64,000 nt of DNA from Pseudomonas sp. sp1636 (GTDB lineage: Bacteria > Pseudomonadota > Gammaproteobacteria > Pseudomonadales > Pseudomonadaceae): NCBI RefSeq assembly GCF_030376615.1, contig NZ_JARRAB010000015.1, forward strand, positions 57,469 through 121,468, in the 5' to 3' direction. The position numbers were made by a program, and so were the translations under genes. Under the pieces are notes generated by a model. That model saw only the letters and a program-made list of their open reading frames with translations. It did no database searches and was not told where the DNA came from. Positions 29,231 through 39,667 of this stretch are shown in pieces; the first letter of the stretch is position 1, and the number at the start of each line of letters is the position of its first letter.

Positions 29231-29648
29231 GGTAGGTTTCCTCCTTGGGCAGGTTGAGCACCGTCAGCCCGGTCTCGGCTTCGATACGTTGCAGGGTGTC
29301 GAGAATGCCCTGCGGGGTTGCGCAACCGAGCACAAACCACATGTTCCAGGCGTGCTCGCGGCGGTAGTTGTGCGCCACCTCGGGCATGGCCGCTAGCCGC
29401 TCGGCGACTTCGTCGAAACGCTGTTCGGGCACCGCCAGGGCGGCGAGGGTGAAAGCGCCACCGAGCCGGTCGATGTCGAACATCGGCCCGAAGCGGCTCA
29501 GGGTGCCGTCGTCCAGCAACGCTTGCACGCGACTGCGCAGGTGCGCCGAGTCGCTACCCAGTTCTTCGGCCAGTGCCTGCCACGGGTGGCGCACCAGAGG
29601 CAGGCCGAGTTGCAGACGATTGAGCAGGCGCCGGTCGAACTCATCCAT
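29205..29648 (-). CDS. nirG: NirG, siroheme decarboxylase subunit
   Basis: The 147-residue protein is a NirD-like member of the NirDLGH family ([62 protein letters not shown]). With NirH it should form one siroheme decarboxylase heterodimer of the heme d1 pathway. It overlaps nirL by 8 bp upstream and nirH by 26 bp downstream. The small size and the order between nirL and nirH match other pseudomonads. Confidence 0.88.
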   Translation of the reverse strand: MDEFDRRLLNRLQLGLPLVRHPWQALAEELGSDSAHLRSRVQALLDDGTLSRFGPMFDIDRLGGAFTLAALAVPEQRFDEVAERLAAMPEVAHNYRREHAWNMWFVLGCATPQGILDTLQRIEAETGLTVLNLPKEETYHVGLHFPV

Positions 29649-30156
29649 GGCGCACCGCCTCGGCTGCTGCGGGGGCGTAACGGCCGCCGCACTGTTTGAA
29701 GGCGCGACTGCTGAACAGCAGTTGATGGGGTACCTCGCTCAGTTGCTGCTCGGCCAGCAGACGCTCGATCTGCTGGCGCACCTGTTCGCGTTCGCGGCCA
29801 TGCACCATGCAGAACAGGTTGTAGCGCCAATGCGGCAAGCGGCGTGGGCGCTCGTAGCAGAGGTTGATGCCGGGTGCCTGACCGAGCCGCAGGCCGACGG
29901 CTTCGACCTGCTCGTCGGGGATGTCCATCACCAGCATGGCGTTGGCCAGAAAGCCCAGGGCGCGGTGTTTGAGCACCAGGCCGACGCGGCGAAACAGTCC
30001 CTGCGCCTGCCACTGCTGCATCTGCTCGAGTACCGCCGCTTCGTCGACGCCGATCTGTTCGGCGAGTACCCGGTAAGGGCGTGGCGCCAGCGGTAAGCCG
30101 GTTTCCAACAGGCGGCGCAGGCTAATGGCCTGCGCGGGGGGGAGTGCATGGTTCAT
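29641..30156 (-). CDS. nirL: NirL, siroheme decarboxylase subunit
   Basis: The 171-residue protein is the NirH-like partner of NirD. It contains [24 protein letters not shown], then [25 protein letters not shown], and [12 protein letters not shown] near the end. NirDL acts on siroheme to give 12,18-didecarboxysiroheme. The ATG overlaps the nirD stop by 4 bp, indicating coupled synthesis of the two subunits. Confidence 0.88.
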   Translation of the reverse strand: MNHALPPAQAISLRRLLETGLPLAPRPYRVLAEQIGVDEAAVLEQMQQWQAQGLFRRVGLVLKHRALGFLANAMLVMDIPDEQVEAVGLRLGQAPGINLCYERPRRLPHWRYNLFCMVHGREREQVRQQIERLLAEQQLSEVPHQLLFSSRAFKQCGGRYAPAAAEAVRHG

Positions 30157-30611
30157 GGTAGATCCACCAAAGGAAAACCCAGGTCGATGCGATAGGCGTT
30201 ACGCATTGGCAGGTCGAGAGGGGGCAGGCCGGTATCGGCTTCGATCTCATCGAGCAGCCGATCGAGGTGCGCGCGATCCGGGCCGGTCAGCACGAACCAC
30301 AGGTTGTAGGCATGCTCGCGCAGGTAGTTGTGATTGACTTCGGGGTAACGACTGATGCGCTCGGCCACTTGTTCCAGGCGCGCCTCCGGCACCGCCAGCG
30401 CGACCAGGGTACTGGCGCCGGCGCGGCTGTGGTCGAACACCGGGCCGATGCGCGACAGGCTGCCGGCAGCACGCAGCCGTTCGAGGCAGGCGAGCACTTC
30501 GGCTTCCTCACAACCGAGGGTGTCGGCCATGACCCGGTAAGGTTCGGCGCACAGCGGCATGCCATGCTGGTAGCGCTCGATCAAACGACTGCTGAGTGGA
30601 TCGATGTTCAT
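30153..30611 (-). CDS. nirD: NirD, siroheme decarboxylase subunit
   Basis: The 152-residue protein starts at [10 protein letters not shown]; the longer frame upstream lies inside nirF. It shows [24 protein letters not shown] and the second-half signature [20 protein letters not shown], ending in [15 protein letters not shown]. It pairs with NirL. The gene starts 1 bp after the nirF stop and overlaps nirL by 4 bp, so nirF-D-L-G-H are a single tightly packed unit. Confidence 0.88.
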   Translation of the reverse strand: MNIDPLSSRLIERYQHGMPLCAEPYRVMADTLGCEEAEVLACLERLRAAGSLSRIGPVFDHSRAGASTLVALAVPEARLEQVAERISRYPEVNHNYLREHAYNLWFVLTGPDRAHLDRLLDEIEADTGLPPLDLPMRNAYRIDLGFPLVDLP

Positions 30612-30612
30612 C

Positions 30613-31791
30613 CTATAACCCCGTCTGGTGAGCGCGACTGCTGAAGAAGATGCCGCTCGGGCTCGCCGCCGGCAGACGCTGTAGCAGTTCAATCCGGTAG
30701 GGATCCCAAATCTGGATCTCGCCGCTGTCGCGCACCGACAGCCAGAGCTGGTCGCCGCGGGCGGTGAACTCCATGTGCAGCACGCCGGGCCCGGGTTGCA
30801 GGTCGGCGACGATTTCATGGGTTTCGCTGTCGATAACCTGTACGCGGTGGTTATCCGGGTGGGCGAAGTTGACCCAGATCTGCCGGGCATCGGGCCGCGC
30901 CATGACGAACACCGGCTGACCGGCGACCTCGATGGCGGCGGTTTGCGTCCAACTCTGCGAATCCATCACCAGCACCTGATGCCTGCCCACGGCCGGCACG
31001 AAGGTCTGGTTGCCAGCCACGGCCCAGCCCTCCAGATGTGGCATCTTATACACCGGCAGTTTCTGTTGGCCGCGGCCATAGTTGCCGAGCACCCGCTCGA
31101 CGCCGCGTTCCGGGTGCCAGAGGTCGAGCTTGGCCATGCCGTCCTCACCGAACAGGCCGGCCAGGTAGTAGCGGCCGTCCGGGGTCAGCAGGGCGTCGTA
31201 AGGCTGGTTGCCGACGCCGGTGAAACGGCTGATCGCCGGGGTGTTGCCCTGGCTGAAGTCGGCGATCCAGATCTCGCCGGTGTCGAACAGGCTGAAGACG
31301 AAACGGCGGCCGGGCGCATCGACCACCCCGACCACCCGTGAATGCTTGCTGCCGTCGGCCAGCGGGGTGGCGGGAATATCGGCCACCAGCGTCAGGGTTT
31401 CGACATCGAAGACTTTGACGCCACCCGGTTCGTAGTTACCCACGGCGATCAGGCTGCCGTCCTGGCTAATGGCGCCGCCGATGCTGTTGCCGCCTTGGAT
31501 CACCCGCTTGTCGATGCGCATGTGCAGCAGGTCGACCTTGCTCAGGCCGCCGTCGCGGCCGAAGACGTAGGCGTAGCGTTGATCGCGGGAGAACACCACA
31601 GAGGCATGGGACAGGTCGCCCAGCCCCTCGACCCGCGCCAGGCTGGACTGCTGGCTGCTTTCGATGATTTGCAGGCTGCCGGTGGCGCGCTCCACCACCA
31701 CTCCCAGGTCGCCGCTGCCGCGCAGCGGTGATTGCGCGCAGGCGCTGAGTAGCAAGCTGGCCGCAGCCAGCAACAGGGTCGAACGAATCAT
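30613..31791 (-). CDS. nirF: NirF, heme d1 biosynthesis lipoprotein
   Basis: The 392-residue protein has a lipoprotein signal (MIRSTLLLAAASLLLSAC) that anchors it in the periplasm, then an NirS-like propeller without a heme c domain. Segments such as VFSRDQRYAYVFGRDGGLSK and HMEFTARGDQLWLSVRDSGE match the d1-propeller paralogues. NirF acts late in heme d1 synthesis, before NirN. The ATG overlaps the nirC stop (ATGA). A longer frame upstream is unsupported because it would run through nirC. Confidence 0.92.
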   Translation of the reverse strand: MIRSTLLLAAASLLLSACAQSPLRGSGDLGVVVERATGSLQIIESSQQSSLARVEGLGDLSHASVVFSRDQRYAYVFGRDGGLSKVDLLHMRIDKRVIQGGNSIGGAISQDGSLIAVGNYEPGGVKVFDVETLTLVADIPATPLADGSKHSRVVGVVDAPGRRFVFSLFDTGEIWIADFSQGNTPAISRFTGVGNQPYDALLTPDGRYYLAGLFGEDGMAKLDLWHPERGVERVLGNYGRGQQKLPVYKMPHLEGWAVAGNQTFVPAVGRHQVLVMDSQSWTQTAAIEVAGQPVFVMARPDARQIWVNFAHPDNHRVQVIDSETHEIVADLQPGPGVLHMEFTARGDQLWLSVRDSGEIQIWDPYRIELLQRLPAASPSGIFFSSRAHQTGL

Positions 31792-32129
31792 GGCGTTGGG
31801 TATCCTTCGAGGAGGCGGTCGACCAACCAGGCGATGTCCGGCTCGTTGAGCAGGGCATTCCAGGGCGGCATGGCGGTGCCGGGGCGGCCGTGGGTCACGG
31901 TGGCGATCAGTGCTTCGCGCGGTTTGTTGGCCAAGGCCTGACGGGTCAGGGCGGGGCCTAGCCCACCGGTCATGCGCAGGCCGTGGCAGGAACCACAATC
32001 CTGTGCCAGCAGGTGTTGCAACTGGGTTTGACGCTCGACGCTAAGCGCCTCGGCCTCGACCTGGGAAAGCGGTAGAAGCACCAATAGAAGCTGCCCCAGG
32101 GTGCGTAAAGCGGAGTGGGCTAGCGGCAT
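31788..32129 (-). CDS. nirC: NirC, small c-type cytochrome (c55X)
   Basis: The 113-residue periplasmic cytochrome has a hydrophobic signal (LRTLGQLLLVLLPLSQVEAEA) and one heme site CGSCH (C45-H49), with the probable distal Met in GRPGTAMPPWNALL. NirC can donate electrons to NirS and has been linked to heme d1 insertion. The ATG at 32129 has AGGGA upstream. It lies directly before nirF with a 4-bp overlap, and 106 bp after nirB across a strong hairpin. Confidence 0.88.
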   Translation of the reverse strand: MPLAHSALRTLGQLLLVLLPLSQVEAEALSVERQTQLQHLLAQDCGSCHGLRMTGGLGPALTRQALANKPREALIATVTHGRPGTAMPPWNALLNEPDIAWLVDRLLEGYPTP

Positions 32130-32181
32130 GGCGGTGTTCCCTAATAACAGTGGGAGCAGGAGGTTGCGGCGGTTGCCAAGG

Positions 32182-32237
32182 AACCTTGACTCGTATCGAG
32201 TGCTGCGCCGGCCCGCGGGCCGGCGCAGGTCAAGGTT
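32182..32237. terminator. Nested perfect hairpin between nirB and nirC
   Basis: An inner palindrome has 13-bp perfect arms, CTGCGCCGGCCCG (32203-32215) and its complement (32216-32228), with no spacer. It lies between outer arms AACCTTGAC (32182-32190) and GTCAAGGTT (32229-32237), also perfect. The outer arm reaches into the nirB stop codon. No T-run follows on the minus strand, so it may be an attenuator or RNA-stability element rather than a classical terminator. Confidence 0.65.
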
Positions 32238-33111
32238 ATTGTTTGAGCGCCTGGATGCTGGCCTCGGCGTCGATGCCCAGGGTGTAGCCCAGCGATACAT
32301 GGTGGTAACGCCCGGTGGCATTGTCGTCGTGGATGGCGAAGCCGAAGTTGTAGGCCTTGCCCGGCTCGAGGGTCACATCGCCCTCGCCACCGGCGAACTT
32401 GCGGGTGAACTCGACCGTCCAGGTGTTGCCGTCGAGCTTGCCGGTGGCGCCGACCAGCGCCTGGCCACCTTCCATGACCCGCTTCTCGGCGACATAGCCG
32501 TCGTAGGCCTTGTTGTCGCCGCTGCGCCACTGGTTGAGGTCGTAGAACACGCCATTGGCCAGCGAGCCATCCTTGACGTACTTAGTCTTGTGCTCGTCGG
32601 CACCGGGCATGGTGCGTGCGTCGCCGTGGCAACTGCCCCAGCAGCCGCCCTGGGAAGCCAGCTGAACCTGATCGCTGGCTTCGAGCATGTAGGCAATTTT
32701 CACCGGGTTCTGCTCGTCCATCTTGGCCGCGCCCGAGGCGGCTGGTTGCTGCCAGGTGAAGCGCAGATACAGATTTTCACTGTCATGGGCGGCCTGCACC
32801 TTGACGTCGATGAAAGGTGCCTTGCCGGCAATCGGCGCCGGTTCGAGCTTCTTGCCGCTGACGATGGTCTTGCCGATGTCTTGGGCTTCATCGGAGTGGC
32901 AGTCGGCGCAGATTTCGCCCTTCCTCAGCGCCCGCGCACCACCATGCTCGGTGCCTTTGGTGACCCATTCGACCGGCGAGACGCCCGGGTAGAACAGGGT
33001 GATGTCGTTGGACTTGATCGAACTCCAGTCAGCCGGGACAGCAGCCCAGGCAGGGAGGGTGACGCAGGCAAGTGTGGCCCCTAGTGCGCAAGTCATCATA
33101 CGTGTGTTCAT
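32236..33111 (-). CDS. nirB: NirB, cytochrome c552-like ethylbenzene-dehydrogenase-related heme protein
   Basis: The 291-residue periplasmic protein has signal peptide MTCALGATLACVTLPAWA, a heme c site CADCH (C68-H72) and a second candidate CWGSCH (C158-H163) with three residues between the cysteines. The rest (DVKVQAAHDSENLYLRFTW and WTVEFTRKF) fits the heme-binding fold of the ethylbenzene-dehydrogenase gamma family. P. stutzeri has a diheme cytochrome c552 of about this length, named NirB, directly behind nirT, as here. Its exact role is unclear; it probably participates in electron flow to NirS. Confidence 0.82.
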   Translation of the reverse strand: MNTRMMTCALGATLACVTLPAWAAVPADWSSIKSNDITLFYPGVSPVEWVTKGTEHGGARALRKGEICADCHSDEAQDIGKTIVSGKKLEPAPIAGKAPFIDVKVQAAHDSENLYLRFTWQQPAASGAAKMDEQNPVKIAYMLEASDQVQLASQGGCWGSCHGDARTMPGADEHKTKYVKDGSLANGVFYDLNQWRSGDNKAYDGYVAEKRVMEGGQALVGATGKLDGNTWTVEFTRKFAGGEGDVTLEPGKAYNFGFAIHDDNATGRYHHVSLGYTLGIDAEASIQALKQ

Positions 33112-33156
33112 GCTGCTCTCCTTATTCCTAGCGGTTAGCGGCCATGGGTTCTGGCG

Positions 33157-33768
33157 CTACTCTTCGTCTGCTTCGGTCATGCCTTGCGGTTTATGGTGGG
33201 CAATGCCTTTATGGCAATCGATGCAGGTCATGTTGTCTTCGCGGGCCATTTCATGCTGCTTGCGCGCCCGCTGTTTCTGCGATTCGGCTTCCATGCTTTC
33301 GAGGCTGTGGCAATTGCGGCATTCGCGTGAGTCGGCCGCCTTCATTCGCTTCCACTCGCGGCGTGCCAGCTCCAAGCGTTTGGCTTCGAACTTCTCGCGG
33401 GTATCGATGGTGCCGATGATCTTGCCCCACACCTCCTTGGAGGCCTCGATCTTGCGGAGCATCTTGTAGGTCCAGTCCTTGGGGACGTGACAGTCCGAGC
33501 AGACCGCGCGTACGCCGGTACGATTGGTGTAGTGGATGGTCTCCTTGTATTCCGGGTAGACGTTGTCGCGCATCTCGTGACACGACAGGCAGAAGCCTTC
33601 GGTGTTCGTCGCCTCCATGGCCGTGTTGAAGCCGCCCCAGAACAGGATGCCGAGGACAAAGCCAACAATCAGCAGGCCGCCCAGCGAACAGGTCAGGCTC
33701 GGCCTGCGCAGGCGAGCCCAAAGTCCGGTGGGTTGTTTGTGTTCGGGTGGTGTGTCTCGATTGATCAT
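33157..33768 (-). CDS. nirT: NirT, tetraheme quinol dehydrogenase (NapC/NirT family)
   Basis: The 203-residue protein has one N-terminal membrane anchor (SLGGLLIVGFVLGILFWGG) and four heme c sites: CLSCH (C60), CSDCH, CRNCH and CIDCH. It takes electrons from the quinol pool and passes them to periplasmic cytochromes that feed nitrite reductase. A length of about 200 matches P. stutzeri NirT. It follows nirS after 64 bp containing a hairpin and precedes nirB by 45 bp. Confidence 0.93.
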   Translation of the reverse strand: MINRDTPPEHKQPTGLWARLRRPSLTCSLGGLLIVGFVLGILFWGGFNTAMEATNTEGFCLSCHEMRDNVYPEYKETIHYTNRTGVRAVCSDCHVPKDWTYKMLRKIEASKEVWGKIIGTIDTREKFEAKRLELARREWKRMKAADSRECRNCHSLESMEAESQKQRARKQHEMAREDNMTCIDCHKGIAHHKPQGMTEADEE

Positions 33769-33788
33769 AGCCTTGCTCCTAATCTCAA

Positions 33789-33810
33789 CCGCCGCCCGGA
33801 CGGGCGACGG
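33789..33810 (-). terminator. Hairpin between nirS and nirT
   Basis: CCGCCGCCCG (33789-33798) and CGGGCGACGG (33801-33810) pair at 9 of 10 positions with a 2-nt spacer, just behind the nirS stop. No clear T-run follows. It could reduce read-through from the strongly expressed nirS gene into nirT. Confidence 0.5.
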
Positions 33811-33832
33811 CTGAGTACGCCTGCGACTCGGG

Positions 33833-35545
<1,713 letters not shown>

Positions 35546-35643
35546 TTAGCGACTCCGGCTAAGTAACGGCGATACGGCTGATTCTTTGCTTCGTCTAGCT
35601 CTGCTCGCGAAGCCATCGTTAGGGGAACCCATCGCCGACTTGC

Positions 35644-35657
35644 TTGACGGCAATCAA
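35644..35657. promoter_or_regulatory. ANR/DNR box in the nirS-nirQ divergent region
   Basis: TTGACGGCAATCAA matches the FNR-type consensus except for one base. Leftward, its centre at 35650.5 predicts a start near 35609 with a weak -10 (TAACGA), giving a 91-nt nirS leader. It could also influence nirQ to the right, start near 35692. A half-site ATGATCAAT lies at 35712-35720. It is the only strong box between the two genes. Confidence 0.7.
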
Positions 35658-35742
35658 GTGAGTTCGCCAGAGTGCTTGAGCGTGACGTCTTGTCGCGGGT
35701 AGGGTTTAGGCATGATCAATCACCCTAGGTGAGGTACCCGTT

Positions 35743-36558
35743 GTGAATGCGCCCGTGAATCCAGTCGAAACCGCCGCCGTGCGCGCCACGCCCTTCTACC
35801 AAGCCCTGGGCAACGAGGAAGTGCTGTTCGAAAAGGCCTGGCGGCACGGTATGCCGGTGCTGATCAAGGGGCCGACCGGTTGCGGCAAGACCCGTTTTAT
35901 TCAGTACATGGCGCACCAGTTGCGCTTGCCGCTGTATACCGTGGCCTGCCATGACGATCTGAGCGCCGCCGACCTGGTCGGTCGTCACCTGATCGGTGCG
36001 CAAGGCACCTGGTGGCAGGATGGTCCGCTGACCCGCGCGGTGCGCGAGGGCGGCATCTGCTACCTCGACGAGGTGGTCGAGGCGCGCCAGGACACCGCCG
36101 TGGTTCTCCATTCGTTGGCCGACGATCGCCGCGAGCTGTACCTGGAACGCACCGGCGAGGTGTTGCGCGCGCCGCCCGGGTTCATGCTGGTGGTGTCCTA
36201 CAATCCCGGCTACCAGAACCTGCTCAAGGGCATGAAGCCGAGCACCCGGCAACGCTTCGTCGCCCTGCGTTTCGACTACCCGCCGGTGGCCGAAGAGGAG
36301 CGCATCGTCGCCAACGAGGCACGGGTCGATATCGGCTTGGCGGCCCAGGTGGTCAAGTTGGGGCAGGCATTGCGCCGCCTGGAGCAGCATGATCTGGAGG
36401 AGGTGGCCTCGACCCGCTTGCTGATTTTTACCGCACGCATGATCGGCGCCGGCATGAGCCCGCGCGAGGCCTGCCTGGCATGTCTGGCCGAACCCTTGTC
36501 GGACGACCCGCAGACCGTCGCCGCCCTGATGGATGTGGTCGATGTCCACTTCGCTTGA
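35743..36558 (+). CDS. nirQ: NirQ, MoxR-type AAA+ ATPase
   Basis: The 271-residue ATPase activates nitrite and nitric oxide reductases after translation. Walker A is KGPTGCGKTRF near residue 43, Walker B is GGICYLDEVVEARQD, and sensor and arginine-finger regions follow (MLVVSYNPGYQNLLKGMKPSTRQRFVAL). It is a homologue of NorQ/CbbQ. The start is a GTG at 35743 behind GAGG. It probably works with the VWA protein NorD, whose gene lies further down the nor cluster. The stop overlaps norE by 17 bp. Confidence 0.93.
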   Translation: MNAPVNPVETAAVRATPFYQALGNEEVLFEKAWRHGMPVLIKGPTGCGKTRFIQYMAHQLRLPLYTVACHDDLSAADLVGRHLIGAQGTWWQDGPLTRAVREGGICYLDEVVEARQDTAVVLHSLADDRRELYLERTGEVLRAPPGFMLVVSYNPGYQNLLKGMKPSTRQRFVALRFDYPPVAEEERIVANEARVDIGLAAQVVKLGQALRRLEQHDLEEVASTRLLIFTARMIGAGMSPREACLACLAEPLSDDPQTVAALMDVVDVHFA

Positions 36559-37129
36559 CGCCGCCGCTCGGCCGCCCCGACATCTGCCGGGCGACCTGGC
36601 GATGTGGTTCTTCATCCTCGCCGAGCTAACGGTTTTCGCGCTGCTGATTCTCACCTTCGCGGTGGCTCAGGCATTGCAGCCCCAACTGTTCCACGACAGT
36701 CGCCAACTGCTCGACAGCTCCACCGGCCTGGCGCTGACCCTGAGCCTGCTCACCTCCGGCTTGTTCGCCGCATTGGCCCAGGAGCAGGTGCGCCAGGCTC
36801 GAGCGCGGCGCGGGGCATGGCTGTTGCTGGCGGCAGTGCTGTCGGCCAGCGTCTATGTGCTGCTGAAGCTCGGCGAGTACAGCCATTTGATCGATGCCGG
36901 GCTGGGTATGGAGCGCAACACCTTCTTTACCCTGTACTGGATTCTCACCGGCTTTCATTTCGTCCATGTATTGCTCGGCTTGTTGATCCTCGGTTGGCTG
37001 GCCAAGCGCTGCCGGCAGAGCGTCTATGGCCCGGGCAATTGCAGCGCGCTGGAATCAGGCGTGCTCTATTGGCACATGGTCGATCTGGTCTGGGTGCTGC
37101 TGTTTCCGCTGGTGTATGTGCTGAATTAG
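36542..37129 (+). CDS. norE: NorE, cytochrome oxidase subunit III-like membrane protein
   Basis: The 195-residue protein has five hydrophobic segments in the subunit-III pattern (LAMWFFILAELTVFALLILTF, LALTLSLLTSGLFAALA, FHFVHVLLGLLILGWL, LYWHMVDLVWVLLFPLVYVLN). NorE is not required for NO reductase catalysis but improves activity. The ATG at 36542 lies within the nirQ 3' end; a slightly earlier in-frame start is possible and neither has a good Shine-Dalgarno, which suggests translational coupling. Confidence 0.85.
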   Translation: MSTSLDAAARPPRHLPGDLAMWFFILAELTVFALLILTFAVAQALQPQLFHDSRQLLDSSTGLALTLSLLTSGLFAALAQEQVRQARARRGAWLLLAAVLSASVYVLLKLGEYSHLIDAGLGMERNTFFTLYWILTGFHFVHVLLGLLILGWLAKRCRQSVYGPGNCSALESGVLYWHMVDLVWVLLFPLVYVLN

Positions 37130-37140
37130 ATGAGGCCACC

Positions 37141-37395
37141 ATGTCTGCTTCGAGTACTTTGATTTTCTGCTGGCTGGCCTTGGCCATGCTCTCCGTGGCC
37201 AGTGTGCAACTGGGCAATAGCGGGGCGACCCTGCTGCTGGCGGCGGCTGTGCTGCTGGCAGCCCTGGGCAAGGCCTGGGTGATCACCGACGGCTTCATGG
37301 AGCTGCGCCACGCCCCGCGCCTGTGGCGCGGGCTATTGCTCGGCTGGCCGGTCGCGATGGCGCTGGGCGTGCTGCTGACGCTGCAGCTCTGGTGA
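37141..37395 (+). CDS. norF: NorF, small cytochrome oxidase subunit IV-like protein
   Basis: The 84-residue protein has three hydrophobic segments (STLIFCWLALAMLSVASV, ATLLLAAAVLLAALGKAWVI, GLLLGWPVAMALGVLLTLQL). The second and third carry the ITDGFMELRHAP motif seen in NorF/subunit-IV proteins. It begins 11 bp after norE behind GAGG. Together with NorE it probably assists NorCB assembly or function. An overlapping longer frame to the left is a shadow. Confidence 0.8.
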   Translation: MSASSTLIFCWLALAMLSVASVQLGNSGATLLLAAAVLLAALGKAWVITDGFMELRHAPRLWRGLLLGWPVAMALGVLLTLQLW

Positions 37396-37620
37396 ACGGC
37401 GCCGGGATAAACCGCGCAACGCGGTGCCTGCTGGCGCTTATTCGGGCGGTCTAGCAGGGTTGCCATACGGGGTTACGACCTGCCAAGGTTGTGCGCCAGC
37501 CCATTCGCCTCCTGTGCCCGCTCATGCTGCGGACGCCAGGCCTGGCCACCATTATTTCCCGCGTCCTGCTCCCGGCTTTCCCATTCCAAAACCATATCCG
37601 AGCAAAACCATCGGGCTTTC

Positions 37621-37634
37621 TTGATTGCGATCAA
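37621..37634 (+). promoter_or_regulatory. ANR/DNR box and promoter of norCB
   Basis: TTGATTGCGATCAA is a perfect FNR-type palindrome. The centre at 37627.5 predicts a start near 37669, and TAGAAT at 37658-37663 is a good -10 at the expected distance. norC starts at 37692, giving a short leader. Confidence 0.88.
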
Positions 37635-37691
37635 GCAGGTTTCGTTAGCCGGCTTTCTAGAATGGTCACGCCAAGCAAAGAGGAAGCGCCC

Positions 37692-38132
37692 ATGTCAGAG
37701 ACCTTCACTAAAAGCATGGCCAGGAATATTTACTTTGGGGGAAGCGTGTTCTTCTTCCTGGTATTCCTGGCCCTGACTTATCACACAGAGCAGACCTTTC
37801 CAGAGCGTAGCAACGAGTCGGAGATGAACGAGTCGGTGGTACGCGGCAAAGCGGTCTGGGAAAACAACAACTGCATCGGCTGCCACAGCCTGCTCGGCGA
37901 GGGTGCCTACTTCGCGCCCGAACTGGGCAATGTGTTCACCCGGCGTGGCGATGAGGCGGCCTTCAAGCCGTTCCTGCATGCCTGGATGAAAGCGCAACCG
38001 CTGGGCATTCCAGGTCGCCGGGCGATGCCGCAATTCAACTTGAGCGAGCAAGAAGTGGACGATATGGCGGAGTTCCTCAAGTGGACTTCGAAGATCGATA
38101 CCAACGACTGGCCGCCAAACAAGGAGGGCTGA
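37692..38132 (+). CDS. norC: Nitric oxide reductase subunit C (NorC)
   Basis: The 146-residue membrane-anchored cytochrome c is the electron-entry subunit of cNOR. One N-terminal helix (IYFGGSVFFFLVFLALTY) is followed by the heme site CIGCH (C61-H65) and the axial Met near PGRRAMPQFNLSEQEV. Length and sequence match Pseudomonas NorC. AGGAAG precedes the ATG; longer upstream frames are not supported. norB begins 3 bp after the stop. Confidence 0.96.
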   Translation: MSETFTKSMARNIYFGGSVFFFLVFLALTYHTEQTFPERSNESEMNESVVRGKAVWENNNCIGCHSLLGEGAYFAPELGNVFTRRGDEAAFKPFLHAWMKAQPLGIPGRRAMPQFNLSEQEVDDMAEFLKWTSKIDTNDWPPNKEG

Positions 38133-38135
38133 TAG

Positions 38136-39566
<1,431 letters not shown>

Positions 39567-39588
39567 GCGGTGCGCGGTAAATAGATCT

Positions 39589-39616
39589 CGGCCCGGCTGG
39601 TACAGCGGGCCGTTTT
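39589..39616 (+). terminator. Rho-independent terminator behind norB
   Basis: CGGCCCG (39589-39595) and CGGGCCG (39606-39612) form a 7-bp GC-only stem with a 10-nt loop, followed directly by TTTT. It should end most norCB transcripts, leaving norD at a lower level by read-through. Confidence 0.75.
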
Positions 39617-39667
39617 GCATTCTTGCCTTTCCCTACGGGGCAGGGTGATTCAATAAAGGTGAAGCAG

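Noticed and set aside
37621..37634. The inverted repeat here could be a terminator
   Set aside because: It is the exact FNR-type consensus with a -10 at the right distance before norC; the short arms would make a poor terminator.
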